Source: Rhodovulum sp.
Lineage (GTDB): Bacteria > Pseudomonadota > Alphaproteobacteria > Rhodobacterales > Rhodobacteraceae
NCBI GenBank assembly: GCA_020637615.1
Contig: JACKKC010000002.1
Span: forward strand, 162,226-226,225
DNA length: 64,000 nucleotides
Direction of reading: 5' to 3'
This document shows positions 26,141 through 35,446 of the stretch, in pieces. The first letter of the stretch is position 1. The number at the start of each line of letters is the position of its first letter. The position numbers and the translations under genes are program-made. Below the pieces are notes generated by a model. The model saw only the letters and a program-made list of their open reading frames with translations. It made no database searches and was not told the origin of the DNA.

Positions 26141-26161
26141 TATGGAATCATAAGTTCCATA
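26141..26161. promoter_or_regulatory. Second inverted repeat, just before the IclR start
   Basis: TATGGAA (26141-26147) and TTCCATA (26155-26161) form a perfect inverted repeat with a seven-base spacer, ending 15 bases before the IclR start codon. The GGAA/TTCC core matches the repeat at 26069-26083, so both may be sites for the same regulator, giving autoregulation of the operon. Confidence 0.5.
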
Positions 26162-26176
26162 GAACGGAAAAAGCCA

Positions 26177-26935
26177 ATGACCGTGCTGCAGAACGCTTCG
26201 GATGTGTTGAGATTGTTCGGCTCCGGCTGCAGCGATCTGACCGTGACCGAAGTGACCACGCGGCTCGGAATACCGAAGGCGAACGCCTCGCGGCTCCTGA
26301 AGGCAATGCGTGACGCGGGAATGCTCGAAACGATCGGCGACACCCGGCGCCACCGGCCGGGGCGGATGATGCTGGATCTGGCGTCGGCCTTCCGCAAGTC
26401 ACTCGGGGTGATCGGACAGGCCGGAGAGGTGGTGGCCGCGGTGACCGAGCGCTTCGGACACACCGGCTACGTATCGCTGAGGGAAGGGCGCGAGGTGACG
26501 GCCGTCGCCGATTTCCCGGGCACCAACGACCTGCGGGTCGTCAGCAACATCGGCCGGCGATTGACCGCCCACGGCAGCGCCACCGGTCGCACCCTGCTCG
26601 CGCGGATGAGCGACGCGGAAGTTGAGGCGGTCTATGCGGGGCGGCCGGAGCTCGACGGCCTGCTGCCACGGCTCGACGCGATCCGCGCATGTGGCTTCGC
26701 GTATTCGAGCCAGGAATCGACCCCCGGCGTCGATGCCATCGCCATCGCCGTCGGCGACCCGGCGACCGAAGAGGCGGTGAGCCTCTGCATCGTCTATCCC
26801 CATGCGGTGGTCGGCGAGGACGGCCGCGACGAGATGCTCGCGGCGCTGGCCTCGGGCGCGACGCGGATCGCCAGAGATCTCGGCGACGCAAAGTTCGTCG
26901 CTCCCCGGATTCCAGAGAAAGGACTCTTCGCATGA
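26177..26935 (+). CDS. IclR family transcriptional regulator
   Basis: A 252-residue regulator. The N-terminal winged helix (about 5-65) includes L-T-V-T-E-V-T-T-R-L-G-I-P-K-A-N-A-S-R-L-L-K-A-M. The C-terminal effector domain contains R-R-L-T-A-H-G-S-A-T-G-R-T-L-L-A, typical of IclR. It is first in the operon with hyuAB and the peptide-type transporter; its stop overlaps the hyuAB start (ATGA). It probably senses an intermediate of the imported compound. Confidence 0.87.
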   Translation: MTVLQNASDVLRLFGSGCSDLTVTEVTTRLGIPKANASRLLKAMRDAGMLETIGDTRRHRPGRMMLDLASAFRKSLGVIGQAGEVVAAVTERFGHTGYVSLREGREVTAVADFPGTNDLRVVSNIGRRLTAHGSATGRTLLARMSDAEVEAVYAGRPELDGLLPRLDAIRACGFAYSSQESTPGVDAIAIAVGDPATEEAVSLCIVYPHAVVGEDGRDEMLAALASGATRIARDLGDAKFVAPRIPEKGLFA

Positions 26936-29900
26936 CCGCTTTCCCGGCCCGCTGGCGCGTCGGTTTCGACATCGGCGGCACCTTCACCGACTTCGTGCTC
27001 TACGACGCCGAGACGGCGAGCGTGACGCTGCACAAGCGGCTGACAACGCCGCACGATCCGTCAGAGGCGGCCCTGAAAGGGCTCGAGGAGCTGCTGGCGC
27101 TGCGCGGGATCGGCCATGCGGCGGTCAGCGAGATCGTCCACGGCACCACGCTCGTGACCAACGCGGTGATCGAGCGCAAGGGCGCGCCGGTGGGCCTGAT
27201 CACGACCCGCGGCTTCCGCGACATCCTCGAGATGGGGACAGAGCAGCGCTACGATATCTACGACCTCTACGTGACCTATCCCGAGCCGATCGTGAGCCGG
27301 GACCTGCGGCTCGAGGTGGACGAGCGGATGACCGCGGACGGCCGCGTGGTGACGCCGCTCGACGAGGCAGCGGTACGGAGCGCGGCCGAGGCGCTGGTGG
27401 CGCAGGGCTGCGAAGCGATCGCGGTGGTCTTCATGCACGCCTATGCCAATCCGGCGCATGAGCGGCGGGCGGCGGAGATCATCCGGGGCGCGTTCCCGGA
27501 GCTGCGGGTCTCGATCTCGAGCGACGTGGTCGCGGAAATGGGCGAATATCAGCGGGCGGTGACCACCTGCTGCAACGCCTTCGTGCAACCGCTGATGCAC
27601 CGCTACCTGACCAGGCTCGAAGATGCGCTGCAGACCGAGGGTTTCACGGGTCCGCTGCGGCTGATGCATTCCGCGGGCGGGCTCGTGTCGCTGGAGACGG
27701 CGCGGGACTTCCCGATCCGACTTCTCGAGAGCGGGCCTGCCGGCGGCGGGCTCGCCACCGCGCTCTTCGCGGAAGGCGCCGGGCTCCGGGACGTGATCTC
27801 CTTCGACATGGGCGGAACCACGGCCAAGGCCTGCATGATCGAGGACGGCCGCGCCGAGATCGCGCCGATGATGGAGGCGGCGCGGGTGCACCGTTTCGTC
27901 AAGGGCTCCGGCCTGCCGATCAAGGCGCCGGTGATTGAGATGATCGAAATCGGCGCCGGCGGCGGCTCGATCGCGGCGATCGACGAGGTCGGGCTGCTGA
28001 AGGTCGGGCCGCATTCGGCGAGCTCGGATCCGGGGCCGGCCTGCTACGGGCTCGGGGGTGTCGAGCCGACGGTGACGGACGCGAACCTGGTGCTCGGCTA
28101 CTATGATCCGGGCTTCTTCCTCGGCGGGCGGATGAAGCTCGACATCGAGGCGGCGCGGACGGCGATCGCGCGGGTGGCGGAGCCGCTCGGCCTCACGGTC
28201 GAGCAGGCTGCGCTCGGCATCCACAAGGTCGTGGTCGAGAGCATGGCGGCGGCTGCGCGGGTGCATCTGGTCGAGCGCGGCAAGGATCCGCGCGAATATT
28301 CGATGGTAGGCTTCGGCGGCGCCGGGCCCGCGCACGCGGTGGACGTGGCCCGCGCGATGGGGATCTCCTCGGTGCTGGTCCCGCCGGCATCGGGGGCGGC
28401 CTCGGCACTCGGGTTCCTGGTGGCGCCGCTCTCCTTCGAGGACGTGCGCTCGCTGCGGGTGGAGCTCGCGCCCGGCTTCGACGTGGGCGCCGTCAACGGG
28501 CTCCTGCGCGATCTGGAGGAAGAGGGGCTGCGGCATCTGGAGCGCGCCGGGATCGGGCGCGGCGAAGCCGTCGTCGAGCGCAGCGCCGACATGCGCCTGG
28601 TCGGGCAGATGCACGACATCTCGGTGCCGCTGCCCCTGACCGAGATCAGCGAGGCCGATCTGCCGGCGATCCGCGACGCCTTCGTGCGCGCCTATTCCGC
28701 ACGGTTCGCCGAGCCGTTCTCGGGGGCGCGGTTCGAGGCGGTGAACTTCCGGGTGCGGGTCGCGGGGCCGACGCCGAAGCTGGCGCTGACCGGCGCGGCC
28801 GGCGGCGGCGACGTGGCGCACAAGATCAAGGGGACCCGCATCTGCTGGTTCGACGACGGCTCGCACGAAACCGCGGTTTTTGACCGCTACGCCTTGCGGC
28901 CGGGCGACGAGATACCCGGCCCCGCGATCATCGAGGAGCGCGAGTCCACCACCGTGGTCGGACCGACCGACAGCGCGACGGTGGACGCGGGGCTGAACCT
29001 CGCGGTGCGGACGGGTGCGGTGGCGGCGGCCGAGGCTTTGGTGACGCCGGAAATGACCCGGGCCCAGGCGGTGGCGCGGATCGAGGGCGACCCGATCGGG
29101 CTCGAGATCATGTGGTCGCGGCTCGTCAACGTGGTCGAGGAGATGTGGCTGACAGTCTGCCGCACCGCGTTCAGCCTGGTCATCGCCGAGGCGCAGGACT
29201 TCGCCTGCGAGCTTCTCGACAAGGACGGCGAGACGCTGGCGCACAGCCCGCGGGCGATGCCGGTCTTCAACCTGACGCTGCCGCGCGCGGTCAAGGCGCT
29301 ACTCCAGGTCTATCCGGCCGACACGCTGAAGCCGGGCGACGTGCTGATCACCAACGATCCCTGGCTCTGCGCCGGGCACCTCTTCGACATCGCCATCGTG
29401 ACGCCGGCCTTCCGGGACGGGCGGATCGTCGGGCTGATGGGCACGGTCGGCCACGTCTCGGACATCGGCGGCACCAAGGACTCGCTCCATGCCCGCGAGA
29501 TCTACGAGGAGGGGATCCAGATCCCGCCGATGAAGATCTTCGACGCCGGCGTGCCGAACCAGACGCTGATCGACCTCATCGGCAGGAACGTCCGGAACGG
29601 CGAGCAGGTGCTGGGCGACATCTTCTCCTTCGTGGCGGCGAACAAGCTCGGGGCGGAGCGGCTGGGCGCGTTCATGCGGGACTACGGGATGCAGGACCTC
29701 GGGGCGCTTGCCGAGGTGGTGCAGGGGCTCAGCGAGAAGGCGATGCGCGACGCGATCCGGGCGATCCCGGACGGAGAGTACCGCTCGACCATCACCAACA
29801 ACCCGCTCGGCGAGAAGATCAGCTATCCGGTGCTGGTGAAGGTCGAGGACGATGCGATCACCGTCGATTTCGACGGCGCCCCGCCGCAGCTGCCGCAGGG

Positions 29901-30789
29901 CGGGCTGAACGCGACGATGAACTACACCGCGGCGCATGCGACCTATCCGCTGAAATGCATGTTGACGCCGACGGTCCGCGGCAACGCCGGCTGCTACCGG
30001 CCGTTCACGGTGACCGCGCCCGAAGGGTCGATCCTGAACCCGACCTATCCGGCCGCGGTGAACCTCAGGACCCGGACCGGCTGGTATCTGGCGCCGAACA
30101 TCTTCGGGGCGTTGTCGCAGGCGGCACCTCGCATGGTGCAGTCCTTCACCGGCCTCGCGGTGGCGGCGAACATCTACGGCCAGGACCGGGACGGGCAGTT
30201 CTACTCCGACATGCTGTTCTGCGGCGGCGGACAGGGCGGCTCGGACCGCAAGGACGGGCATTCGGCGCTGCTCTGGCCGACCTCGGCGGCAAACACCTCG
30301 ATCGAGCTGATGGAGAGCCGGGTGCCGATCCTGGTGATCGAGAAGTCTTTCCTCGCCGACAGCGGCGGCGCGGGCCGGCACCGGGGCGGGCTGGGACAGG
30401 TCGTGCGCTTCCGCAAGCGCGACGACGACGGGCTGGCAATGCTGGTCTCGGTCTATCCCGAGGGCGTGGACAACCCGATCCCGGGCCTCTTCGGCGGCCA
30501 TGCCGGCGGCGGGGCGCGCGGGCTGGTGCATGCCTCCGACGGGCGGCTTCTGCGTGATTGCGGCACCGGGGCGCTTGTGTCGCTGCACGGCGCCGACCAG
30601 ATCGTCGAACTGGTGCTCGCCGGCGGCGCGGGCTTCGGCGACCCGGAGGAACGGGAGCAGGCGGCGGTGGCGCGCGATCTGGCCCTCGGCCTCGTGACGC
30701 CGGAGCATGTGGCGCGATACTATCGAGGGTCGACGGTGCCGGAGAGCTCGGAGACCGACCCGACAAGCCCGGGCACGATCTGGGCATGA
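26932..30789 (+). CDS. Fused hydantoinase/5-oxoprolinase (HyuA-HyuB in one chain)
   Basis: A 1285-residue protein. Residues 1-700 are the HyuA part, with the actin-like ATP-binding opening G-F-D-I-G-G-T-F-T-D-F-V and a later D-M-G-G-T-T-A-K motif. The HyuB part begins near residue 703-717 (P-I-G-L-E-I-M-W-S-R-L) and includes N-D-P-W-L-C-A-G-H-L. ATP-dependent opening of 5-oxoproline or hydantoin-like rings is the known activity. In most clusters hyuA and hyuB are separate genes; the one-chain form resembles eukaryotic-type oxoprolinase. Its ATG overlaps the IclR stop, and a transporter follows, so import and ring opening are linked. Confidence 0.88.
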   Translation: MTAFPARWRVGFDIGGTFTDFVLYDAETASVTLHKRLTTPHDPSEAALKGLEELLALRGIGHAAVSEIVHGTTLVTNAVIERKGAPVGLITTRGFRDILEMGTEQRYDIYDLYVTYPEPIVSRDLRLEVDERMTADGRVVTPLDEAAVRSAAEALVAQGCEAIAVVFMHAYANPAHERRAAEIIRGAFPELRVSISSDVVAEMGEYQRAVTTCCNAFVQPLMHRYLTRLEDALQTEGFTGPLRLMHSAGGLVSLETARDFPIRLLESGPAGGGLATALFAEGAGLRDVISFDMGGTTAKACMIEDGRAEIAPMMEAARVHRFVKGSGLPIKAPVIEMIEIGAGGGSIAAIDEVGLLKVGPHSASSDPGPACYGLGGVEPTVTDANLVLGYYDPGFFLGGRMKLDIEAARTAIARVAEPLGLTVEQAALGIHKVVVESMAAAARVHLVERGKDPREYSMVGFGGAGPAHAVDVARAMGISSVLVPPASGAASALGFLVAPLSFEDVRSLRVELAPGFDVGAVNGLLRDLEEEGLRHLERAGIGRGEAVVERSADMRLVGQMHDISVPLPLTEISEADLPAIRDAFVRAYSARFAEPFSGARFEAVNFRVRVAGPTPKLALTGAAGGGDVAHKIKGTRICWFDDGSHETAVFDRYALRPGDEIPGPAIIEERESTTVVGPTDSATVDAGLNLAVRTGAVAAAEALVTPEMTRAQAVARIEGDPIGLEIMWSRLVNVVEEMWLTVCRTAFSLVIAEAQDFACELLDKDGETLAHSPRAMPVFNLTLPRAVKALLQVYPADTLKPGDVLITNDPWLCAGHLFDIAIVTPAFRDGRIVGLMGTVGHVSDIGGTKDSLHAREIYEEGIQIPPMKIFDAGVPNQTLIDLIGRNVRNGEQVLGDIFSFVAANKLGAERLGAFMRDYGMQDLGALAEVVQGLSEKAMRDAIRAIPDGEYRSTITNNPLGEKISYPVLVKVEDDAITVDFDGAPPQLPQGGLNATMNYTAAHATYPLKCMLTPTVRGNAGCYRPFTVTAPEGSILNPTYPAAVNLRTRTGWYLAPNIFGALSQAAPRMVQSFTGLAVAANIYGQDRDGQFYSDMLFCGGGQGGSDRKDGHSALLWPTSAANTSIELMESRVPILVIEKSFLADSGGAGRHRGGLGQVVRFRKRDDDGLAMLVSVYPEGVDNPIPGLFGGHAGGGARGLVHASDGRLLRDCGTGALVSLHGADQIVELVLAGGAGFGDPEEREQAAVARDLALGLVTPEHVARYYRGSTVPESSETDPTSPGTIWA

Positions 30790-30863
30790 GACGTTTCGCC
30801 GGCGCGCCGGGGTGCGCGCCGGTCTCCCACACGACACGACGATCCAGCTCGGAGGAACCCAGA

Positions 30864-32441
30864 ATGCTGACCGCACCCTCGTTGCAGATGTCCCGCCGCG
30901 GCCTGCTGGCCATGGCCGGCGTCGGCCTCGCCACAGCGGCGCTGCCCGCGCAGCTCTTCGCCCAGTCGGGCAACAACATCCTGATCATCGCCTCGGGGCA
31001 GGACATCCCGAACTTCGACCCCCATACGGCGACCGGCTATTCCGCCTCGTTCTTCCTGCGCAACGTCTACGACCCGCTGGTGCGGGTTTCCGGCAATCCG
31101 CCGGAGCCGGTGCCGGGCCTCGCCGAGAGCTGGACGGTGAGCGAGGACGGCAAGGGCTACACGTTCAAGCTGAACCCCGCGGCGGTCTTCCACAGCGGCA
31201 ATCCGGTCACCGCCGACGACGTCGTCTTCTCCTTCCAGCGCGCGCTGGCGCTGGCCGAGGGCAATTCCTGGATGATCCGCGACATCGTCACGCCCGAAGG
31301 CGTGACGGCGGTCGATCCGCAGACGGTGCAGTTCGACCTCGCGGTGCCCTTCGCGCCCTTCCTGCAGGTGCTGCCCTGGATCTTCATCGTGGAGAAGGCG
31401 GCGGTCGAGGCGAACGAGGGCGGCGACAGCGGCAAGACCTGGCTGATGACCAACACCGCGGGCTCGGGGCCGTTCAACGTCTCCCGCTTCCAGGTGGGCA
31501 CGCTCTATCATCTCGCCCGCGCCGAGGACGCCTGGCAGCCCGGCGGCGGCAACCTCGACGGCGTGATCTGGCAGATCGTCCGCGAGACCGCGACCCAGCG
31601 GCTGATGCTCCAGCGCGGCGAGGCGCATATCGCGGTCGACCTGACGAGCGAAGACATGGACGCGCTGCAGGACGCGCCTTCCGTCGTGCGGATCATCGAG
31701 CCGGAGTACCGGACCTTCTCGATCAAGATGAACACCGAGAAGGGCCCCTGCGCCGACGTGAACCTGCGGAAGGCGATCTCCTACGCGACGAACTACCAGG
31801 CGATCCTCGACGCCGCCGGCTATGCGGATCTGATGACCGGGCCGCTGCCGATCGGCATCCTCGGGTTCAACCCGGACCTCGAGGTTCCGCGGACCGATCT
31901 CGACAAGGCCAGGGAATACCTGGCCAAGAGCGCGCAACCCGAGGGCGGCTTCACGCTGAAGATGGTGCATGTCTCCGGGCTCGAGCAGCAGCGACGCTGG
32001 GCGCTGATCATGCTCGACAGCCTCAAGCAGCTGAACATCGGCCTCGACATCCAGCCGCTGAACTGGCCGGACATGGTCGCGCTCTGCCAGTCGCCGGAGA
32101 CCTTCCCCGACCTCTTCCCGGTCTACCAGACCGCGAACTACGGCGACCCGGACAACATCGCCTTCGCCGCCTACCATTCCTCGCGCAACGGCAGCTGGCA
32201 GAACCCGGTCTACAGGAACCCCGAGGTCGACGCGCTGATCGAGGCCGGCCGCTCGGAGATCGACACCGACAAGCGCGTCGCCATCTACGGCGCGTTCCAG
32301 GAGAAGGTGGTCGCGGACGCGCCCGACATCTTCGGCGTGCTCGAGCGGCGCAAGCTCGGCATGCGCGACAGCGTTCAGAACTACAGCTTCACCCCGGTCG
32401 CCTCGAACGCGATCGAGGCCTGGCCGCTGTCGCTCGGCTGA
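30864..32441 (+). CDS. Peptide/opine-type ABC transporter substrate-binding protein, Tat-exported
   Basis: A 525-residue binding protein of the SBP_bac_5 (DppA/OppA) family. ATG 30864 follows GGAGG by eight bases. The N-terminus has a twin-arginine motif S-R-R-G-L-L followed by a hydrophobic stretch and a possible cleavage after A-Q-L-F-A, so Tat export is likely. The N-F-D-P-H-T-A-T-G-Y and E-S-W-T-V-S-E-D-G-K-G-Y-T-F segments are typical of the family. It is the import receptor for the permeases encoded downstream; cargo may be a small peptide or hydantoin-related compound. Confidence 0.88.
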   Translation: MLTAPSLQMSRRGLLAMAGVGLATAALPAQLFAQSGNNILIIASGQDIPNFDPHTATGYSASFFLRNVYDPLVRVSGNPPEPVPGLAESWTVSEDGKGYTFKLNPAAVFHSGNPVTADDVVFSFQRALALAEGNSWMIRDIVTPEGVTAVDPQTVQFDLAVPFAPFLQVLPWIFIVEKAAVEANEGGDSGKTWLMTNTAGSGPFNVSRFQVGTLYHLARAEDAWQPGGGNLDGVIWQIVRETATQRLMLQRGEAHIAVDLTSEDMDALQDAPSVVRIIEPEYRTFSIKMNTEKGPCADVNLRKAISYATNYQAILDAAGYADLMTGPLPIGILGFNPDLEVPRTDLDKAREYLAKSAQPEGGFTLKMVHVSGLEQQRRWALIMLDSLKQLNIGLDIQPLNWPDMVALCQSPETFPDLFPVYQTANYGDPDNIAFAAYHSSRNGSWQNPVYRNPEVDALIEAGRSEIDTDKRVAIYGAFQEKVVADAPDIFGVLERRKLGMRDSVQNYSFTPVASNAIEAWPLSLG

Positions 32442-32506
32442 CCTCCGTCCGGGCGTGAGAAGGCTCCCGCCCGGGCCCGTTCCGGCCCACTCCGAGAGGC
32501 GGACCC

Positions 32507-33514
32507 ATGCTCTATTTCACCGTCAGGCGGATTCTTCTGCTCATCCCCGTGATCATCGGGCTGACGATCATCATGTTCGCCATCGCCCGGCTGCTGCCCG
32601 GCGACCCGGTGGCGCTGGCCGCGGGACCGAACGCGACCCAGGCCGAGATCGACGCGCTGGCGCAACAGTTCGGGCTGGATCAGCCGGTCTGGTCCCAGTA
32701 CCTGCGCTATGTCGGCGGCCTCATGCATGGAGACTTCGGCACCTCGCTCCTCACCCGGCGCCCCGTCGCGGCAGACATCGCCGCCTATCTGCCGGCGACG
32801 CTCGAGCTCGTCTTCGCCGCGATGTTCCTCGCCGTCGCGCTCGGCATTCCCCTCGGTCTCCTCACCGCGGTCTGGCGCAACCGATGGCCGGACTACGTTT
32901 CGCAGGTCTTCGCGATCGGCGCGATCTCGATGCCGCGCTTCTTCCTCGGGCTGCTGCTGCAACTCTGCTTCGCCATGTGGCTGATGTGGCTGCCGCTCGG
33001 CGGGCAGCTGCCGATCATCATGATCCCGCCGCCACGGGTGACCGGCTTCCTGCTCGTCGATTCGCTTCTCGCCGGCGACACCCAGGTGTTCCGTTCCGCC
33101 CTCGCGCACCTGGCGATGCCGGCCGTGGCGATGTCGCTCTCGCCGCTCGCCACAATCATGCGGATGATGCGGGCATCGACCATCGAGGTGATGCAGCAGG
33201 ATTACGTGACGACGGCGCGGGCGCTTGGGCTGCCGAAGCGCAAGATCCTGTTCAAATGCGTCGCCCGCAACGCGATCTCGGCGACGCTCACGGTGATCGG
33301 GCTCTATTTCGGCTGGCTTCTGGGCGGCACGGTGCTCGTCGAGACGGTCTTCGACTGGCCGGGGCTCGGCCTCTACGCCACCAAGGCTATCGTCTCCCAG
33401 GACATGATGCCGGTGATCGGTGTCGCGTTGGTCATCGGTCTCCTCTTCGTCTTCGCCAATCTCGTCATCGACCTCCTCTACGGGGTCATCAATCCGAAGG
33501 TGCGCTACTCATGA
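32507..33514 (+). CDS. Dipeptide-type ABC transporter permease (DppB-like)
   Basis: A 335-residue membrane permease with six or so spans and the long periplasmic loop of DppB/OppB after the first span. L-P-G-D-P-V-A and the EAA-type loop around A-R-A-L-G-L-P-K-R-K-I-L-F-K are present. Its stop overlaps the next start (ATGA). It forms the channel with the DppC-like subunit. Confidence 0.9.
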   Translation: MLYFTVRRILLLIPVIIGLTIIMFAIARLLPGDPVALAAGPNATQAEIDALAQQFGLDQPVWSQYLRYVGGLMHGDFGTSLLTRRPVAADIAAYLPATLELVFAAMFLAVALGIPLGLLTAVWRNRWPDYVSQVFAIGAISMPRFFLGLLLQLCFAMWLMWLPLGGQLPIIMIPPPRVTGFLLVDSLLAGDTQVFRSALAHLAMPAVAMSLSPLATIMRMMRASTIEVMQQDYVTTARALGLPKRKILFKCVARNAISATLTVIGLYFGWLLGGTVLVETVFDWPGLGLYATKAIVSQDMMPVIGVALVIGLLFVFANLVIDLLYGVINPKVRYS

Positions 33515-34407
33515 CGGATCTCGCCCACGAGCCCGCACCCGCCGCCGAGTCTGGCGGCAGCGACCGGCTGCGCCGCGCGCTCTTCCGCTTCCGCCAGAGC
33601 CGCCTCTCGGTGATCGGCGCGGTGATCGTGGGGATCGTGCTGTTCTTCACGATCTTCGGCACGTTCCTGGCCCCCTACCCCGACCAGGTCGCCGGTGCGG
33701 TCGATACTGCCGCACGCTTCCAGCCCCCCTCGGCCGCCCATCCCTTCGGCACGAACGAACTCGGGCAGGACGTGCTGTCGCTGGTGATGGCCGGCACCAC
33801 GGTCTCGGTCCTCGCAGGCTTCGGGGTGGTGCTGATCGGGACCGTGATCGGCACCCTCGTCGGCGCCGTCGCCGGATTCGCCGGCGGCTGGACCGACGAG
33901 GCCCTGATGCGGTTCACCGACCTCACCCTGACGATCCCGAGCCTGATCCTCGCCATGGCGATCGCCGCCGCACTCGGGCCCGGCTTCGTCAACATGGTGA
34001 TCGCGATCTCGCTCAGCTGGTGGCCCGGCTACGCGCGGCTCGTCCGCGGCGAGGTGCTCGCGGCCCGCGAAGAGACCTATGTCACGGCCGCCCGAGCCAT
34101 CGGCGCCTCGCCGCGGCGGATCCTCTTCCGCCACATCCTGCCCAACGTCGTCTCGCCGATCATCGTCAAGATGTCGCTCGACATGGGCTTCGCCATCCTG
34201 ACCGTGGCGGGCCTCGGCTTCATCGGCATCGGCGTGCGACCCCCGACGCCGGAATGGGGGACGCTGCTCTCGCTCTCGCGCTCCTACATGCCCGATTACT
34301 GGTGGACGGCGATGGCACCCGGCATGGCGATGTTCCTCGCAGTCTTCGGCTTCAACCTGCTCGGCGACGGCCTGCGCGATGTACTCGACCCGAAGGCGAG
34401 GCGCTGA
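33511..34407 (+). CDS. Dipeptide-type ABC transporter permease (DppC-like)
   Basis: A 298-residue permease. The start is ATG 33511 overlapping the dppB-like stop; the longer open frame upstream is a shadow of that gene. The P-F-G-T-N-E-L-G-Q-D-V-L-S motif near 79-91 and the A-A-R-A-I-G-A-S-P-R-R-I-L-F-R-H EAA loop near 191-206 mark DppC. About six spans. Confidence 0.9.
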   Translation: MTDLAHEPAPAAESGGSDRLRRALFRFRQSRLSVIGAVIVGIVLFFTIFGTFLAPYPDQVAGAVDTAARFQPPSAAHPFGTNELGQDVLSLVMAGTTVSVLAGFGVVLIGTVIGTLVGAVAGFAGGWTDEALMRFTDLTLTIPSLILAMAIAAALGPGFVNMVIAISLSWWPGYARLVRGEVLAAREETYVTAARAIGASPRRILFRHILPNVVSPIIVKMSLDMGFAILTVAGLGFIGIGVRPPTPEWGTLLSLSRSYMPDYWWTAMAPGMAMFLAVFGFNLLGDGLRDVLDPKARR

Positions 34408-34408
34408 G

Positions 34409-35446
34409 ATGGACGCGCCACTCCTCGCCATCCGCGACCTGCACCTTACCATGTCGAGCTTCGACGGCGAGGCCCATGTCCTGAACGGCATCGAGCTCAC
34501 CGTGCGTCGGGGTGAGATCTGGGGCCTCGTCGGCGAATCGGGCTGCGGCAAGTCGTTGACCGGCCTCTCGATCTCGCGCCTGCTGCCGAGCCCGCCGGCG
34601 CGCTACCTGCGCGGCGAGATCCGCTTCGAGGGGCGCGACATGCTGAAGCTGCCAATCTCGGCGGTGGTGGCGCTCCGCGGCAAGAAGATCGGCATGATCT
34701 TCCAGGACCCGACAACCAACCTCAACCCGGCCTACCGGATCGGGGAGCAACTCGTCGACGTCGCGCTCGCCGCGGCGAGCCACGATCCCACGATCCTCGA
34801 TTGCCCGCCCCGCGCGGGCCGGCGCGAGCGAAAGCGCGCGGCGCGGCGCCTCGCGGCGGCGATGCTCGACCGGGTCGGCATCCCTAATCCCGAAGCGCGG
34901 CTCGACAACTACCCGCACGAGTTCTCCGGCGGCATGCGCCAGCGGGTGCTCATCGCGATGGCTCTGATCGGGCGGCCGGACCTGCTGATCGCCGATGAGC
35001 CGACCACCGCGCTCGACGTCTCGGTGCAGGCGCAGATCCTCAAGCTCTTGAAGGGCACCGTCGCCGACCACGACATCGGCGTCATCCTCATCACCCACAA
35101 CCTCGGCGTGGTGGCGCAGACCTGCACGAATGTCGCGGTCATGTACGCCGGCAACATCGTCGAAAGCGGGCCGGTCGCCGAGGTGATCGAGCGCCCGGCG
35201 CATCCCTACACCCGCGCGCTGATGGCGGCGATCCCCACGAAGGAAACCCGGCGCGGCGCGCTCCAGGGGCTGGGCGGAACCGTGCCGAACCTGATCGCCC
35301 CGCCGCCTGGCTGCCGCTTCGCGCCGCGCTGCCCGCTGACGATCCCCGCCTGCACCCGGGCGCTGCCGCCGGCGGTGGACATCGGAGCCGGACACACCGC
35401 GGCCTGCATCCGCGTCGAAGAGGAAAGGGCCGCCGTTCATGCCTGA
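34409..35446 (+). CDS. Peptide-type ABC transporter ATP-binding protein (DppD-like)
   Basis: A 345-residue ATPase. Walker A GESGCGKS is at 42-49, the signature E-F-S-G-G-M-R-Q-R is present, and Walker B is L-L-I-A-D-E-P-T-T-A-L-D. The C-terminal oligopeptide extension carries cysteines (R-F-A-P-R-C-P and T-I-P-A-C), the iron-sulphur-type motif of the family. The start follows the DppC stop by one base and the stop overlaps the DppF start by eight bases. Confidence 0.9.
   Translation: MDAPLLAIRDLHLTMSSFDGEAHVLNGIELTVRRGEIWGLVGESGCGKSLTGLSISRLLPSPPARYLRGEIRFEGRDMLKLPISAVVALRGKKIGMIFQDPTTNLNPAYRIGEQLVDVALAAASHDPTILDCPPRAGRRERKRAARRLAAAMLDRVGIPNPEARLDNYPHEFSGGMRQRVLIAMALIGRPDLLIADEPTTALDVSVQAQILKLLKGTVADHDIGVILITHNLGVVAQTCTNVAVMYAGNIVESGPVAEVIERPAHPYTRALMAAIPTKETRRGALQGLGGTVPNLIAPPPGCRFAPRCPLTIPACTRALPPAVDIGAGHTAACIRVEEERAAVHA

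Noticed and set aside
27061..29244. 727-codon minus-strand frame over hyuA
   Set aside because: No motif and repetitive composition; the plus-strand HyuA part is unmistakable.
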